A stretch of DNA of 64,000 bases, from positions 27,751,351 to 27,815,350 of the forward strand of contig OY755047.1 in the NCBI GenBank assembly GCA_963576565.1, read 5' to 3'. The stretch's first letter is position 1, and each line of letters begins with the position of its first letter. Shown in pieces: positions 54,654-64,000 of this stretch. Origin of the DNA: Aspidapion aeneum (taxonomy: Eukaryota > Arthropoda > Insecta > Coleoptera > Brentidae). The notes below the pieces were generated by a model that saw only the letters and a list, made by a program, of their open reading frames with translations, was not told the DNA's origin and made no database searches. The translations under genes and the position numbers were made by a program.

Positions 54654-55590
54654 GGGGTGTATCTTGTAGTCGGTTTGATTAGTGTAGTCAGGCAAGCCAC
54701 GCTGAGGATGGAAATGCCAGTTTCCGAAACTCCGCTGTCCGTGGTTAACTTTACCCCTTTGAAGTTGCCTTTTACACTTTGATAACTCATTGTTTTCGGT
54801 TCCGAACCGATGCCGTGGAGTAGGTGATAGCATGGTCTGGTTGAACTATGACGAAATGTCTTTCTTCCTTATAGACCGGTGGACGTTTTCATCCCGCCAT
54901 GGACTTAGTTTCCTTGGTTCGCTGTCGTTTCACTCGATGAATGAAAAATAGGTTTCACCTATTTTTTCATTCTTTTTTTATCATGTATCTTGTAGTCAGT
55001 TTGATTACTGTAGTCAGGCAAGCCACGCTGAGGATGGAAATGCCTTTTTTCGAAACACCGGTGTCCGTGGTTGAATTTCCCCTTTGAAGTTGCCTTTTAT
55101 ACTTTGTTAACTCATTGTTTTCAGTTCCGAACCGACGCCGTCGAGACGGTGATAGCATGATCTGGTTGAACTGTGACGAAATGTCTTTCTTCCTTTTAGA
55201 CCGGTGGACATTTTCGTTTCGCTATGGACTTAATTTCCTTGGTCGTTTCACTCGTTGAATAAAAAATAGGTTTCACCTATTTTTTAATTTTTTTTTATTT
55301 ACCTTGTATCTTGTAGTCAGTTTGATTACTGTAGTCAGGCAAGCCACACTGAGGATGGAAATGCCTTTTTCCGAAACATCGGTGTCCGTAGCTGACTTTA
55401 CCCCTTTCAAGTTGCCTTTTGTACTTTGTTAACTTATTGTTTTCGGTTCCGAACCGACGCCGACGCCGTGGAGGCGATGATAGCATGTCTGATTGAACTG
55501 TAACGAAATGTCTCTCTTCCTTATAGACCGGTGGACGTTTTTATCCCGCCATGCACTTAGTTTCCTTGGTTCGCTGTCGTTTCACTCCCC
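54654..55590. repeat. Three-copy ~325 bp tandem repeat with terminal hairpins
   Basis: Units start GTATCTTGTAGTC near 54656, 54984 and 55306. Shared blocks are GTAGTCAGGCAAGCCACGCT, GAGGATGGAAATGCC, CCCTTTGAAGTTGCCTTT, GGTTCCGAACCGA and AGACCGGTGGACGTTTT. Units 1 and 2 end in the hairpin AAAAATAGGTTTCACCTATTTTT (54944-54966, 55261-55284); unit 3 lacks it. The minus strand keeps similar ~63-75 codon frames in each copy (RFGTENNEL, FHPQRGLPDY), but the frame differs by indels, so coding is doubtful. Confidence 0.85.
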
Positions 55591-56229
55591 TTGTAAACCA
55601 AATCGACGTGTTCGAGGCTTTTTCCAAAAACGTGCAACAAATACCCAAAAAAGCTTCTGTTACCTTTCACAAAAAACATCCTGTATATAACGGTAATGAT
55701 TTAAAATACAATTATCCTGGATTATTTGTATCCAACTAATGAGCATTTTTTTTAAATTTAATTTAACCAACATTGTATCTCCAAGGGTTTTCAGTTTGCC
55801 CATTAACAGCTTCAAAACTAGAAAAGCTAGATATAAAGTTTGTCCTACCACTCAAGAAGAGTCAAGAAGGGTCGGCAAGTAAAAAAATTTAAAAGTTTAT
55901 CTAAATTCTTGACACTTGTAAATGTCACTTTTTTTTCAATTTTTTTAAATGTTTAGATTCACATAATTTTTTAACATTTTTTTAAAATAAATTCTTTTAC
56001 ACATCCAGGGGACAATTTGTTGCTGATATCAAAAAAGTACGCTCTATTTTTTGTCTACAAATAATAACAGATTTGCTCCATAAAAAATAATAAACTAACA
56101 AAAGCCAAACGCAGAAAAGATATTCTATTGGCAAAGCTAACAAATTTAAAAACATTTGGTCATTACGCCCCACTCTGTAGATTTATATAATGTAAAGTCA
56201 AAACTCTTTTAAACCAATTTAAATCTGAC
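55591..56229. other. Unassigned interval
   Basis: No supported gene or repeat. Confidence 0.3.
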
Positions 56230-56650
56230 TTGTTTAGGGTAAACGGGACAGGCTTCAAAATAAACCTGAAAAATATTATGATTCATATAATAGTGGTTTT
56301 CGGTAGCATGCTGTTTTATCTTACAGGCATAATAAAAGATGCCATTAAGAACCTCATAACGCCCAAATTTTTAAACTGGTCGAGTTATATGGAAGCTATT
56401 ACCGCACCCTGTTTATACACAGCGAGAAAAAGATATTTGCTAAAACGATGCAAGGAAAACAATGAAGAAAAACTTGTGAATTGTCTAAAAAATAGATTTG
56501 AAGATGCTTTTTTAAGGACATACGCTTTTAAGGCATAAGAAGCAGGCTAAGAAAATCAAAACGACTACATCTTTTAGTATAAAATTAACTAAAGCTGGAG
56601 TACCACAGGGAATTGTGTATATTTTCTATATATTTGATGATAAAACAAGA
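56230..56650 (+). pseudogene. Unidentified 102-codon frame followed by an RT block-like motif
   Basis: 56230-56538 reads a hydrophobic start (IVVFGSMLFYLTGI), then a basic, helical-looking C-terminal half (TARKRYLLKRCKENNEEKL, NRFEDAFLRTYAF). After the stop the forward frame gives TKAGVPQGIVYIFYIFDD (56589-56640), which looks like the RT block G-V-P-Q-G. This may be a badly decayed non-LTR fragment; the upstream frame is not recognised. Confidence 0.35.
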
Positions 56651-56703
56651 AAAATACCTTAAAATTTGACATCAGGAGGCTTCGGGCCCCCCCCAACCCC
56701 AAG

Positions 56704-56826
56704 CAGTGGCGTAGTTGCGAAAAGACATGATGACATTTTTTTTTTGTTTTTGGTCGCAAGTTTTTTGAGGGCGCGCTTCGTAGCTGTCGGGCCCCCCCCC
56801 AAGACACATTCTTGGGTGCGCCACTG
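56704..56826. mobile_element. Possible short hAT-like MITE
   Basis: CAGTGGCG at 56704 pairs with CGCCACTG ending at 56826. Both sides carry a TCGGGCCCCCCCC block (56678-56690 and 56788-56800). I see no matching 8 bp flank, so the boundaries are unsure. Confidence 0.35.
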
Positions 56827-56869
56827 CCTTTATTATATCCTTTGTATACCTGCAATATTCCAACTTCAG

Positions 56870-57165
56870 AAAACTGCCTCATAGCTACCTTTACAGTTAA
56901 TACAGCCTTCCTTGTAATAAAGGAGAGGATGTCCGACTACTTCAGGGACTGCAGGTCTTCCAATTCCAACTCCTCTACTTCGAATACTCCCCTTATCATT
57001 CCTTTATATGCTTCACATTATTCTAGGACGTGAAATGCTGCTTCCTCTTGCACTACGCACTTGGGGCATGTGTTTTATGTTAAAGTGATTAGGAGTCCAT
57101 GAATAAAACGATAAAAAATCTGTGTGTACAGTGTCCCGTAGGCACTACAAGCAGAAGGGACACTT
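56870..57165 (-). pseudogene. R1/LOA-like retrotransposon 3' fragment 6
   Basis: The minus strand reads TGHCTHRFFIVLFMDS, then NTCPKCVVQEEAAFHVLE (stop) CEAYKGMIRGVFEVEEL, LEDLQSLK and ILSFITRKAVLTVKVAMRQF. CPKC...H...C is the zinc knuckle with all four ligands in place, followed by the final helix. Frameshift near 57075 and stops. 5' truncated. Confidence 0.78.
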
Positions 57166-58955
57166 TTACACATTTAAGATAAAACAAAATTGCTAATCAG
57201 TCTACTGTGACTAGATTTTAATTAAAATAGCACTCAGTCTTTGAATAAAAAGAAGTATTACCGCCGACAGAAATAAAAGCTAAGTTGGATATTATATTGA
57301 GGGAATCCTTCATTTGCTAGTTTAAACCTTGGTGACCAACTCTAGACGTGGTCGTACAAGCACTGATGATGCCCCGCGATCTGAAGAAATGATGCAGACG
57401 TGTATTAAAAAATCGTAGATTAAAAATGCAGAAGAAAGCTGAGGCTGTGGGATTATCAAAGAAAGCTTTAGATAAAAGAAGGCCACCCGCTAGATATGGA
57501 TGCCGCGCTGGCTGACATTGGAACACTCGTTTGATAATTTGAAAGTATTGTTTAATTGTGCTCTGGGTGACTTTTTATAAAGATATTTTACGTTTTATAG
57601 TAATAATATTTATGATGATGATGATGATAATGATGATTTACCAATATAATAGAAGAAATAACACTCCAAACATTGGAAACTCTCTGCTTGAAATGTTACG
57701 GCATCGGTTTCTTGGGATGCATGTATCTTCATAGATTATGTTAATTAGTTATCTTGCAGTTCTCCTTTGTTAACCTCCTTCAGTATTGTCAATGTTTAGA
57801 GTATAAGCATGATTTCGGATACTCTCACAAAAGTCAAAAGTTTTCTAGTCAAAATTCTAAAATTCGAATCACACCCGAGGAGTGTGTGTGTGGTGGCACA
57901 ATCCTAGCTACTAAAACGGCATAAAATGAAGTGATTAATGTTTAGTACTTTGGCTTCCTTCTCATACTACCAGTGGGCTACTAGCCCTCCCAAAAATGTA
58001 AGATTTCCGTCCGTCACCTTGTAGTTTATTTTGATTTAAATATTTTTTTTATATGACACTCAACGAAGTCGGCCGAACTGAACACAGGGCTGAAACTCTT
58101 TAATTCAGTTCTGTTGCGTTCTATAATTGTTGTGTGTAGACAGTGGTTCTATGTAAGGCTGAAAACTATTAATCTACATCTTTATTTTGAATTATTTTTT
58201 CTCTCTGTGTACAATAAGTTATCAACTCCACCCAGCATGAAAGGTGAGAGTGCATGGCAGCATCGATTAGAAGGCGATTACATCTTTTAAAATCTACAGG
58301 AGATCAATAAACAATCGGTCGCCTTGAAAAAACGGAATTATCATACTAAATAATCCCTCAACAATAGACAGTACGGCGCGGTGCGGCCTGGACTCGTACT
58401 GGGTACGATAATAATATGTGTTATTTATGCATTTTTTCGTTTTGGTTTTGAATTTTTTAAGTTAATGTAAATTTATTCTAATTTCTATCTAACCAATTAA
58501 ATGGGCGATTTGACAAACCACATGACGAACTTAGGTTAGGCTCGGTTTGATTATAAGCTGTGCGAATGTCGCCCCTCCATTGCGGCTCAGGTGGTCTATT
58601 GTGGCTCATCTCTAGCTAAATGTCACCAATACCTATTTCCTTTATGAGGGGATCAGTTTGTTTGAAGACATTTCCTAAAGGTCCTGAGGCTCTAACTGTC
58701 CAGGTCCAAATAATTTCGCCCTAGTTCTCTTTCGTGATATGCCATAGAAGATTGAATCAAATGGCATTTCCTCCTCAACTTCACAAAACATGGAAAACTT
58801 AGGTCAGGAGAATAAACTCGAAAAACTCTCAACGCCACGACCATTATAAGACATGGTGTGGTAACCGGTAGTGGATAGACTAGTTACTACTACTAGTTAG
58901 ACTTACTAAGCTGATAATCTTGGGAGGAATCGTCTGTAGAAGCATTAATAGCCTA
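57166..58955. other. Unassigned interval
   Basis: Contains an ATG trinucleotide run (57613-57640). The 69-codon minus frame at 57526-57317 has no recognised domain. No element boundary supported. Confidence 0.3.
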
Positions 58956-59065
58956 ATAAGAGCTACCCCTATCAGAGACTTGGAAAAGTACCTATAGAGT
59001 TATTTCTATTTGGTTGGGTTTGGTTTAGTTATGCTTCGTTCTTAAGCCGTAAGACTTAACAACAA
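58956..59065 (+). repeat. Dispersed duplicated segment, copy 1
   Basis: ACCCCTATCAGAGACTTGG, GTACCTATAGAG, TTGGTTTAGTTATGCTTCGT and GTAAGACTTAACAACAAGGC parallel 59668-59775. Diverged; identity unknown. Confidence 0.5.
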
Positions 59066-59189
59066 GGCGATGACTGTTCTGTTCTGTTCCAGAGTATTGG
59101 CTTTGTCCTTCTAGGACAGTTAGCCAGATCGATACCGTGGGCTTCAAGAAAGGCTGGTTTTGTAATCACTTGAGGCCCTTACTTTATAC

Positions 59190-59545
59190 TTCGTTATATA
59201 TCTTGTTTCTCTCTATCCTCCAATTCTCTCTCTATTTCTTTTCAAATCTCTGTAGATCCGTTTTTTGGTTTGTTATATAGGTAGGTATCTATCTAGTGGG
59301 TATTTTTAAATCTTTGTAGATTTCTTTTTTTTTCAGATTTTTTATCGTTTTCTTTTTTTTTCCCCTTTATTCTAATTTCTCTTTCTAATCAGTCTTCTAT
59401 CTTCAGATATCTTCCTTTTTCTCTCTTCAGTCTTCTTTTTCTTCTGTTCTTCAGTATTATTTTTTTTTCTTTGTTAAATTTCTATTGATTTTATCTAAAT
59501 TTATTTAATTTTTTTTTTCTTATTCACTCCATTCTTTCATTCACT
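59190..59545 (+). repeat. Long polypyrimidine-biased tract
   Basis: The plus strand is dominated by T and C over ~350 bases (TTTTCTTTTTTTTTCCCC, TCTCTCTTCAGTCTTCTTTT). It is low complexity with strong strand asymmetry. Confidence 0.75.
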
Positions 59546-59667
59546 CTTAGACAAAATACAACAGATTAAAACGGATCGGGGTTCGGTTCGATGGCGATGA
59601 TGATACATGAGAATTAGGGACTGCAGAAGGAGAAAGGTGAGGAAGGCAAATAGCCACCTAACCGTGA

Positions 59668-59775
59668 AGTCACCCCTATTAGAGATTCGGATATGTACCT
59701 GAAGCTCTGTCTACTTGGTTTGGTTTTCAGTTCGTTCCGAAGTCCTAAGTTAAGAACAACGCGACAACGCCGACG
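59668..59775 (+). repeat. Dispersed duplicated segment, copy 2
   Basis: ACCCCTATTAGAGATTCGG, GTACCTGAAGCTCTG, TTGGTTTTCAGTTCGTTC and CTAAGTTAAGAACAACGCG parallel 58956-59065. Confidence 0.5.
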
Positions 59776-59994
59776 ATGCGTGATAAGAAGGGACACAAGG
59801 AGAGAGGTAGGACGAATAACCACCTGACCATCAAGAACCGTCCCATGAAGCCATAGAGGCCACAATACCCAACGGGTAGCAATGGGATATTGAGGATTTC
59901 CACAGCGAAGTAGAGACGGTTTCATCAATATTGTCTGCAAATAAACTTTTTAGTTGTACAAATTTGACAACAATGTACACCTACCCTGCCATGG

Positions 59995-60293
59995 TAAGTT
60001 TGTCACCGTGTTCTTCCATCTAGTTCCTGCATCTTTTTTCAAATCGTCCGTCCATCTCGTTTGTGGTCTTTCCCTACTTCTTTTATTTTCAAAATGTCTC
60101 CAGTTTAAAATAAATTTGTTCCATCTATCGTCTTTTTTTCTGATATTATGACCGGCAACTATCCATTTTAATTTTGCTACCTCTGCTCTGACATCCATTA
60201 CTTTTGTTTTATTTCTTATCCATTCATTCCTTTTTCTATATGTTGCTTCACATGTAACATTTGACTTTCCATTAATCTTTGGGCTTTTGTTAC
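59995..60293 (-). pseudogene. RTE-B copy 5, C-terminal fragment
   Basis: The minus strand reads RNEWIRNKTKVMDVRAEVAK, LKWIVAGHNIRKKDDRWNKF, RSRERPQTRWTDDLKKDAGT and RWKNTVTN, an 82-codon frame from 60198 in part. RWTDDL is the family landmark. Both ends truncated; the 5' side abuts a TAG run. Confidence 0.82.
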
Positions 60294-60316
60294 CGTAGTA
60301 GTAGTAGTAGTAGTGG
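60294..60316. repeat. TAG/TAC trinucleotide run
   Basis: GTAGTAGTAGTAGTAGTAGTGG, the same trinucleotide as the RTE-A 3' tail. It may mark the tail of a lost insertion. Confidence 0.85.
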
Positions 60317-61189
60317 TGGGGAGACCATTTTTGGTCTAGCGACTAGGAACCGAAAAGAAACTTTTTTATAATTCTTCTTTCTTGAATTTCCCTTAAACGA
60401 TTTTCTATCGCAGTTCTAAAGGCTCGCTGAAATTCCGGGCGTTTCGGACAAGTTAAGTCATTTTCAAAATGACATTAAAACAGTAGGCGACCGTACCTTA
60501 TATACAAAATAAGATTTTTTCTTTTTCACTGTAATACAGGAATAAAAGTGAGATTGTATTAATTAAATGAAACCACCCAACAAGGCAAACAAATTTAACA
60601 CTTGGCCAAGCATGAAAGAGATCTCACTTATCGCGCCTTGCGTTTGCCGGTTCAGCAAATTTCTAATCTTTTATGAACTCAGCGTAAGCCTGTCTGCAGA
60701 CGATTTTTTTCCGGACAAAAAATTCGAAAAAGAAAGAAAAGCAGGAAATAAAACCACTTTGTTTTGTTCGAGATCATTAAACTACAGGGTGTTCTGAATA
60801 AAGAGGAAATTCTGTTGGAAACTGCGGTATAACCTGGTTTGAACCTCATTAACATCTATCGAGGCATAGTGACCTAACTACAAAATTAATGTTTTGTAGT
60901 TACGTCAATATGGCTTTAAACCCTCGCTATACTGTACTACAACTAATATTTTTTGATTTTATGAAAACTAAGGCAATTTTCCTACTGTTTTTTAGTATAT
61001 TCTTAAAAATAATATTTTTGAGACATACAAGTCTATATTTATTTTTAGCCCTCTTTATTTTTCTTTACACAAAAACTAAAATTCAAAGAAAATAATGTGT
61101 TCGTTTCAACTTCAAAAGTAATCCGCTAACCTACACCTTTGTTTACTTCCTGAGTCGTCGGTTTACCTGTGATACTAAACGATCACATT
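60317..61189. other. Unassigned interval
   Basis: The 76-codon frame at 60567-60797 is unrecognised. 60889-61095 is a short hydrophobic AT-driven frame. No gene supported. Confidence 0.3.
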
Positions 61190-61530
61190 CAGTTTGACTT
61201 GTATTTTCATCGGGAAATAACATATGGAATGTATTTACTTTACCAAATCCGGCGTGAGTGTGGTAAATCATATGTAGGTGAAACGAAACGCCCTCTTCAG
61301 GTTAGGGTAAATAATTATATAAAAAGTATCCAATTAGGGGATATTGAAAAATCCCGTTTAGTGCATCATGCATGGTCAAATGACCACATGATTCAATGGT
61401 CGGAAGCTAAAGTTTTGCATAAGGGGTCACATTGGCATAAACGAAAGTTTATTAAAGCTGCGTTTACAATGCAGAATAAAGAAGTTTCCAGTTAGCCAAG
61501 CACGGACATACCGTAGAGCAACCTCAAAAA
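61190..61530 (+). pseudogene. Penelope-like element fragment 3 (GIY-YIG nuclease)
   Basis: A 108-codon frame (61169-61495) reads GMYLLYQIRRECGKSYVGET, KRPLQVRVNNYIKSIQLGDI, LVHHAWSNDHMIQWSEAKVL and HWHKRKFIKAAFTMQNKE. This is the GIY-YIG module of Penelope-like elements: the GIY part is degraded to GMY, while the YVG and R-P-L-x-x-R residues are kept. It matches the nuclease of the relic at 34240-35640. The RT is absent. The frame ends at the TAG after EVSS, where the other copy continues. Confidence 0.82.
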
Positions 61531-62379
61531 TCCCACAGAATTTTAAACAGTCTATTAACCTACTAAGTATATGTCTCTTTTTTGCCACATTTTCATTATG
61601 TTCGGTAATGTTTTGCCTATAGGCACTATTCAATTTGCACCTAATATCAGTCTTGCCCAGCATAGAAAATTATATGTGGTTATTTAAATAAGTAGCACTT
61701 ACTTTGTGTCTTTAACTTTTCACTAAAGTGCTTGATATCACACATGGATTGCTCATATAAAGACAAATAAAGCTAAAAAAAGCATTTCGTTTTTTACCAC
61801 CGCAGAACCAGTTTTCATCGTATAATTTTTTATTACTTGTACTAAAATTTTGGTTAATTTTTAGGATTTTGAGATCCGGTCTATGTGGCCCTAAAGATTT
61901 GATTTAATCTTAGTTCATATGTCAACGTATTCAAATTTGCATAGTTCATTATATAATCGATGGTATTTATTTCCATTTTATAAACAAACGATAACAAAAA
62001 CAAATGACACGCGACCGGCAAGGCTGACCTACCCTAAATCAAAACCAACTCATACGTCTTCACTAAGGGTAGCACCGGCAACATGTAGAAAGGACAACGA
62101 ACGAACGAATCAAGCACGATGACTATGGCCGACTTCAACTAAAACAAACATTCCTCCCGCCCCCGTGCGAGAACAGCCACCCATACACCGCTGAAAAGCG
62201 GGTGAAATTGAAATCTTGTCCCAAGCGGTGCTGCCGGCTTGTAATTATTTACGCTAAAAAAGTTCACCCAATTAATCGCTTGTTGTTAAACACAGATAAT
62301 AAAAAGAACTAGACAATCATGTCGTAAGGGAATATTTAACTTTTTTCTATAAATCAATAAAAATACTGTTTGTTGTCTA
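61531..62379. other. Unassigned interval
   Basis: 62000-62240 is richer in G+C than its surroundings but has no frame that I recognise. Confidence 0.3.
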
Positions 62380-62610
62380 GTTTTGGAAGGGCACTACCCC
62401 GTTGTCCTCCCTATAGCAGTCGCCAAACTGCTATGGTAGTACCGAAGAAAAGTCCGCGGCAGTTAGAGCCCGTTGAAGGATGATATTAATTAACGTACTG
62501 TGACGAGCCATCCTTCCTGCACTCTTGTGACAACTTAGGCCGTGGTAGCCATTAATATCTACCAACGGGAACACGGAATAATGGCTTGATACCCGTTATA
62601 AATATAAATT
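62380..62610. other. Candidate structured segment with several stem-loops
   Basis: ATAGCAG/CTGCTAT (62413-62434), GAAGGATG/CATCCTTC (62475-62516) and GGTAG/CTACC (62543-62563) are closely packed, with CCGTG/CACGG around the last. This might be a structured RNA or an old element terminus. No family recognised. Confidence 0.3.
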
Positions 62611-62635
62611 TAAGCCATGTTGCTTCAGTGGCGGA

Positions 62636-63000
62636 TCCAGGGGGGCCCTTGCCCCCCCCCCAGGAATTTTTTGAATATACAAAAAAATTAGTAAAAAGTA
62701 AGTAAGGCTTTTGCTAATAAAAACTCAAAATTTTTGCTTGCGGCGCATGAAAGTGACTATTGTTATTATCATCGAAATTACAACCACTTTTATTAATAAA
62801 TTATCCTGAATTTGTAGCCTAAACTTAAATATTTTATAAAGATATATGTAAGATATTGTACTTTTAAGTTATGACTAATTTAATAAAATGCTGCTTAAAA
62901 AAATATATACCGTTTTTTACCAACAGAGAATGTCACCTAAATAAACCGAACCGAACCGAACCGAACCCCCCCCCGAGAAGCACCTCTGGATCCGCCCTTG
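62636..63000. mobile_element. hAT-type MITE (365 bp) with perfect 8 bp TSD
   Basis: Ends are CAGTGGCGGATCCAG and, reversed, CAAGGGCGGATCCAG. The 8 bp TGTTGCTT flanks both sides (62628-62635 and 63001-63008). The subterminal regions are G/C homopolymer runs, and a CCGAA pentamer repeats four times at 62946-62965. CAGTGGCG ends with an 8 bp duplication are characteristic of hAT. No transposase. Confidence 0.9.
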
Positions 63001-63008
63001 TGTTGCTT

Positions 63009-63578
63009 GTTTTTAAAAAAACACCAGCAATCCGCATAAACACATTTTAATCTTATATTACGTTGCTATGTCAAAACAATAAACATAAACAAAATCCACA
63101 CAAGGCAAAAGCAGGCGTAGTCTTGGTTTTTACGTAGCTTTTCCGCGATTGGTCGAATAAAAGACAATAGCGCATCGGTCGTTGGAAGGAGATCAAGTAG
63201 GTTGTTACGGTCACGGCCTTCTTTTTCCTTATTTGCAAACATTTCAACTTTTTTATGCATTACTAATTACGGTTGTTTAGTGAGAGTTCGTTTTCAGAAT
63301 ATATTCGTTCTGAACGCCATTAAACACGTGAGGTTTTGGGGCCTTTTTAAAATACCAACCACGTGATAATTGTCACTCAAGCGTCCGCAGCTCTAAAATG
63401 AACTACTTAATCTATTATGTCTCTTTTGTTTTAGGTTCTTTGGTCAACGAGCTATTAAAGAAGATGAATGATAATAATTTATGCAAGTCTTGATGGCCGT
63501 GATGTTAGAAGGTACGACAGAGCACTAAATTTTGCAGTTCTTACTGTTACTCTTCAGTAAAGACACGAACTTAGGTAA
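63009..63578. other. Unassigned interval with a 64-codon minus frame
   Basis: 63260-63066 reads MHKKVEMFANKEKEGRDRNN, LLDLLPTTDALLSFIRPIAE and a hydrophobic end. It is not low complexity, but I recognise no domain and there is no support for expression. Confidence 0.25.
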
Positions 63579-64000
63579 TACGAGGGTGGATCAAATATAA
63601 ACAAGCCTTTGTTTATAAACTATAGTTGATGTTGTATTAAAGTGACACCGCGTCATTAAAACCTTGATGGGCGGGAAGGGAGTAGAGGGGTACCTACAGT
63701 GGCACACACTTCCTTTAATTTTTTTATTGATATTGATTTTACTTGCTTTTTATTGATGTCTTCTTGTAAACGATTTCATTAGAAAGGAACATATATACTA
63801 TTATCTGGTTGTTACGAACATATTATTGATTTAGCAGGGCTTTGACGTTTTCTATTCGTTGTTGTTTTCACTGTATGTCAAACAAATTATGACGGAGCTT
63901 TTCACAAAACAACCAATAATATGCAACTAAATCAATATTTGCGCACATTTTAATATAGTTTTGGATCCTCTTTTATGTTTCGGATCTTTATTTATCAGGT
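63579..64000 (+). mobile_element. Possible mariner-type left end
   Basis: TACGAGGGTGGATCAAATAT at 63579 looks like the outer end of mariner TIRs and follows a TA. No transposase blocks are readable to the window edge, so a right end would lie outside. Confidence 0.3.

Noticed and set aside
54606..55486. Family of ~63-75 residue proteins encoded by the three-copy repeat
   Set aside because: Reading frame is not preserved between the copies because of indels, and two different frames are open in copy 1.
57355..57400. Possible hammerhead ribozyme core (CTGATGA ... GAAGAAAT)
   Set aside because: The helix II and III pairing around the core is not present, and there is no conserved cleavage-site context.
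61169..61495. Stand-alone host GIY-YIG nuclease gene
   Set aside because: The motif set and flanking order match the Penelope nuclease at 34240-35640, so a retroelement fragment is the simpler reading.

Overview
This is a repeat-rich stretch of an animal nuclear genome, almost certainly an insect and plausibly a large-genome beetle. That is inferred from the non-LTR families present (RTE, Jockey, CR1-like, R1/LOA-like tails), Penelope-like elements with GIY-YIG nucleases, and hAT, PIF/Harbinger, piggyBac, mariner and possible Transib relics. I find no convincing host gene, no rRNA or tRNA, no CRISPR array and nothing bacterial or viral. Nearly every interpretable base belongs to a mobile element, a decayed fragment of one, or a tandem repeat.

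Layout. 1-4.3 kb: a full-length but broken RTE element inserted antisense into an older 5'-truncated copy of the same family; both insertions keep their target-site duplications (TSDs). 4.5-7 kb: tandem repeat with a higher-order duplication. 7.2-8.7 kb: Jockey/CR1-type reverse transcriptase (RT) relic carrying a small inverted-repeat insertion. 9.4-10.3 kb: seven ~128 bp C-rich repeats. 12.9-13.2 kb: hAT MITE with perfect TSD. 13.6-17.4 kb: RTE-B relics split by a 2.5 kb Foldback-like element built of about 17 units with 44 bp palindromic joints. 18.1-19.7 kb: PIF/Harbinger-type element. 20-21 kb: four ~300 bp repeats. 21.2-23.3 kb: four copies of a family with long terminal inverted repeats (TIRs). 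25-29 kb: the best preserved coding element, a CR1-like retrotransposon with an intact 926-codon ORF2.

29.6-41.5 kb: fragments of R1-like, RTE, Penelope, mariner and Jockey elements, with a 1,004 bp TIR element resembling Transib inside the mariner. 42-61 kb: more tails, a piggyBac-type element (49.9-50.8 kb), nested inverted repeats (48.9-49.7 kb) and a three-copy 325 bp array (54.7-55.6 kb). 61-64 kb: Penelope nuclease fragment and a second hAT MITE with perfect TSD.

The elements do not work together as a pathway. The window is a nested fossil record in which insertion order can be read from interruptions and TSDs. The Foldback-like palindromic array, the Transib-like insert, a 30 bp hairpin flanked by 7 bp direct repeats, and the long-TIR family at 21-23 kb are the least explained structures.
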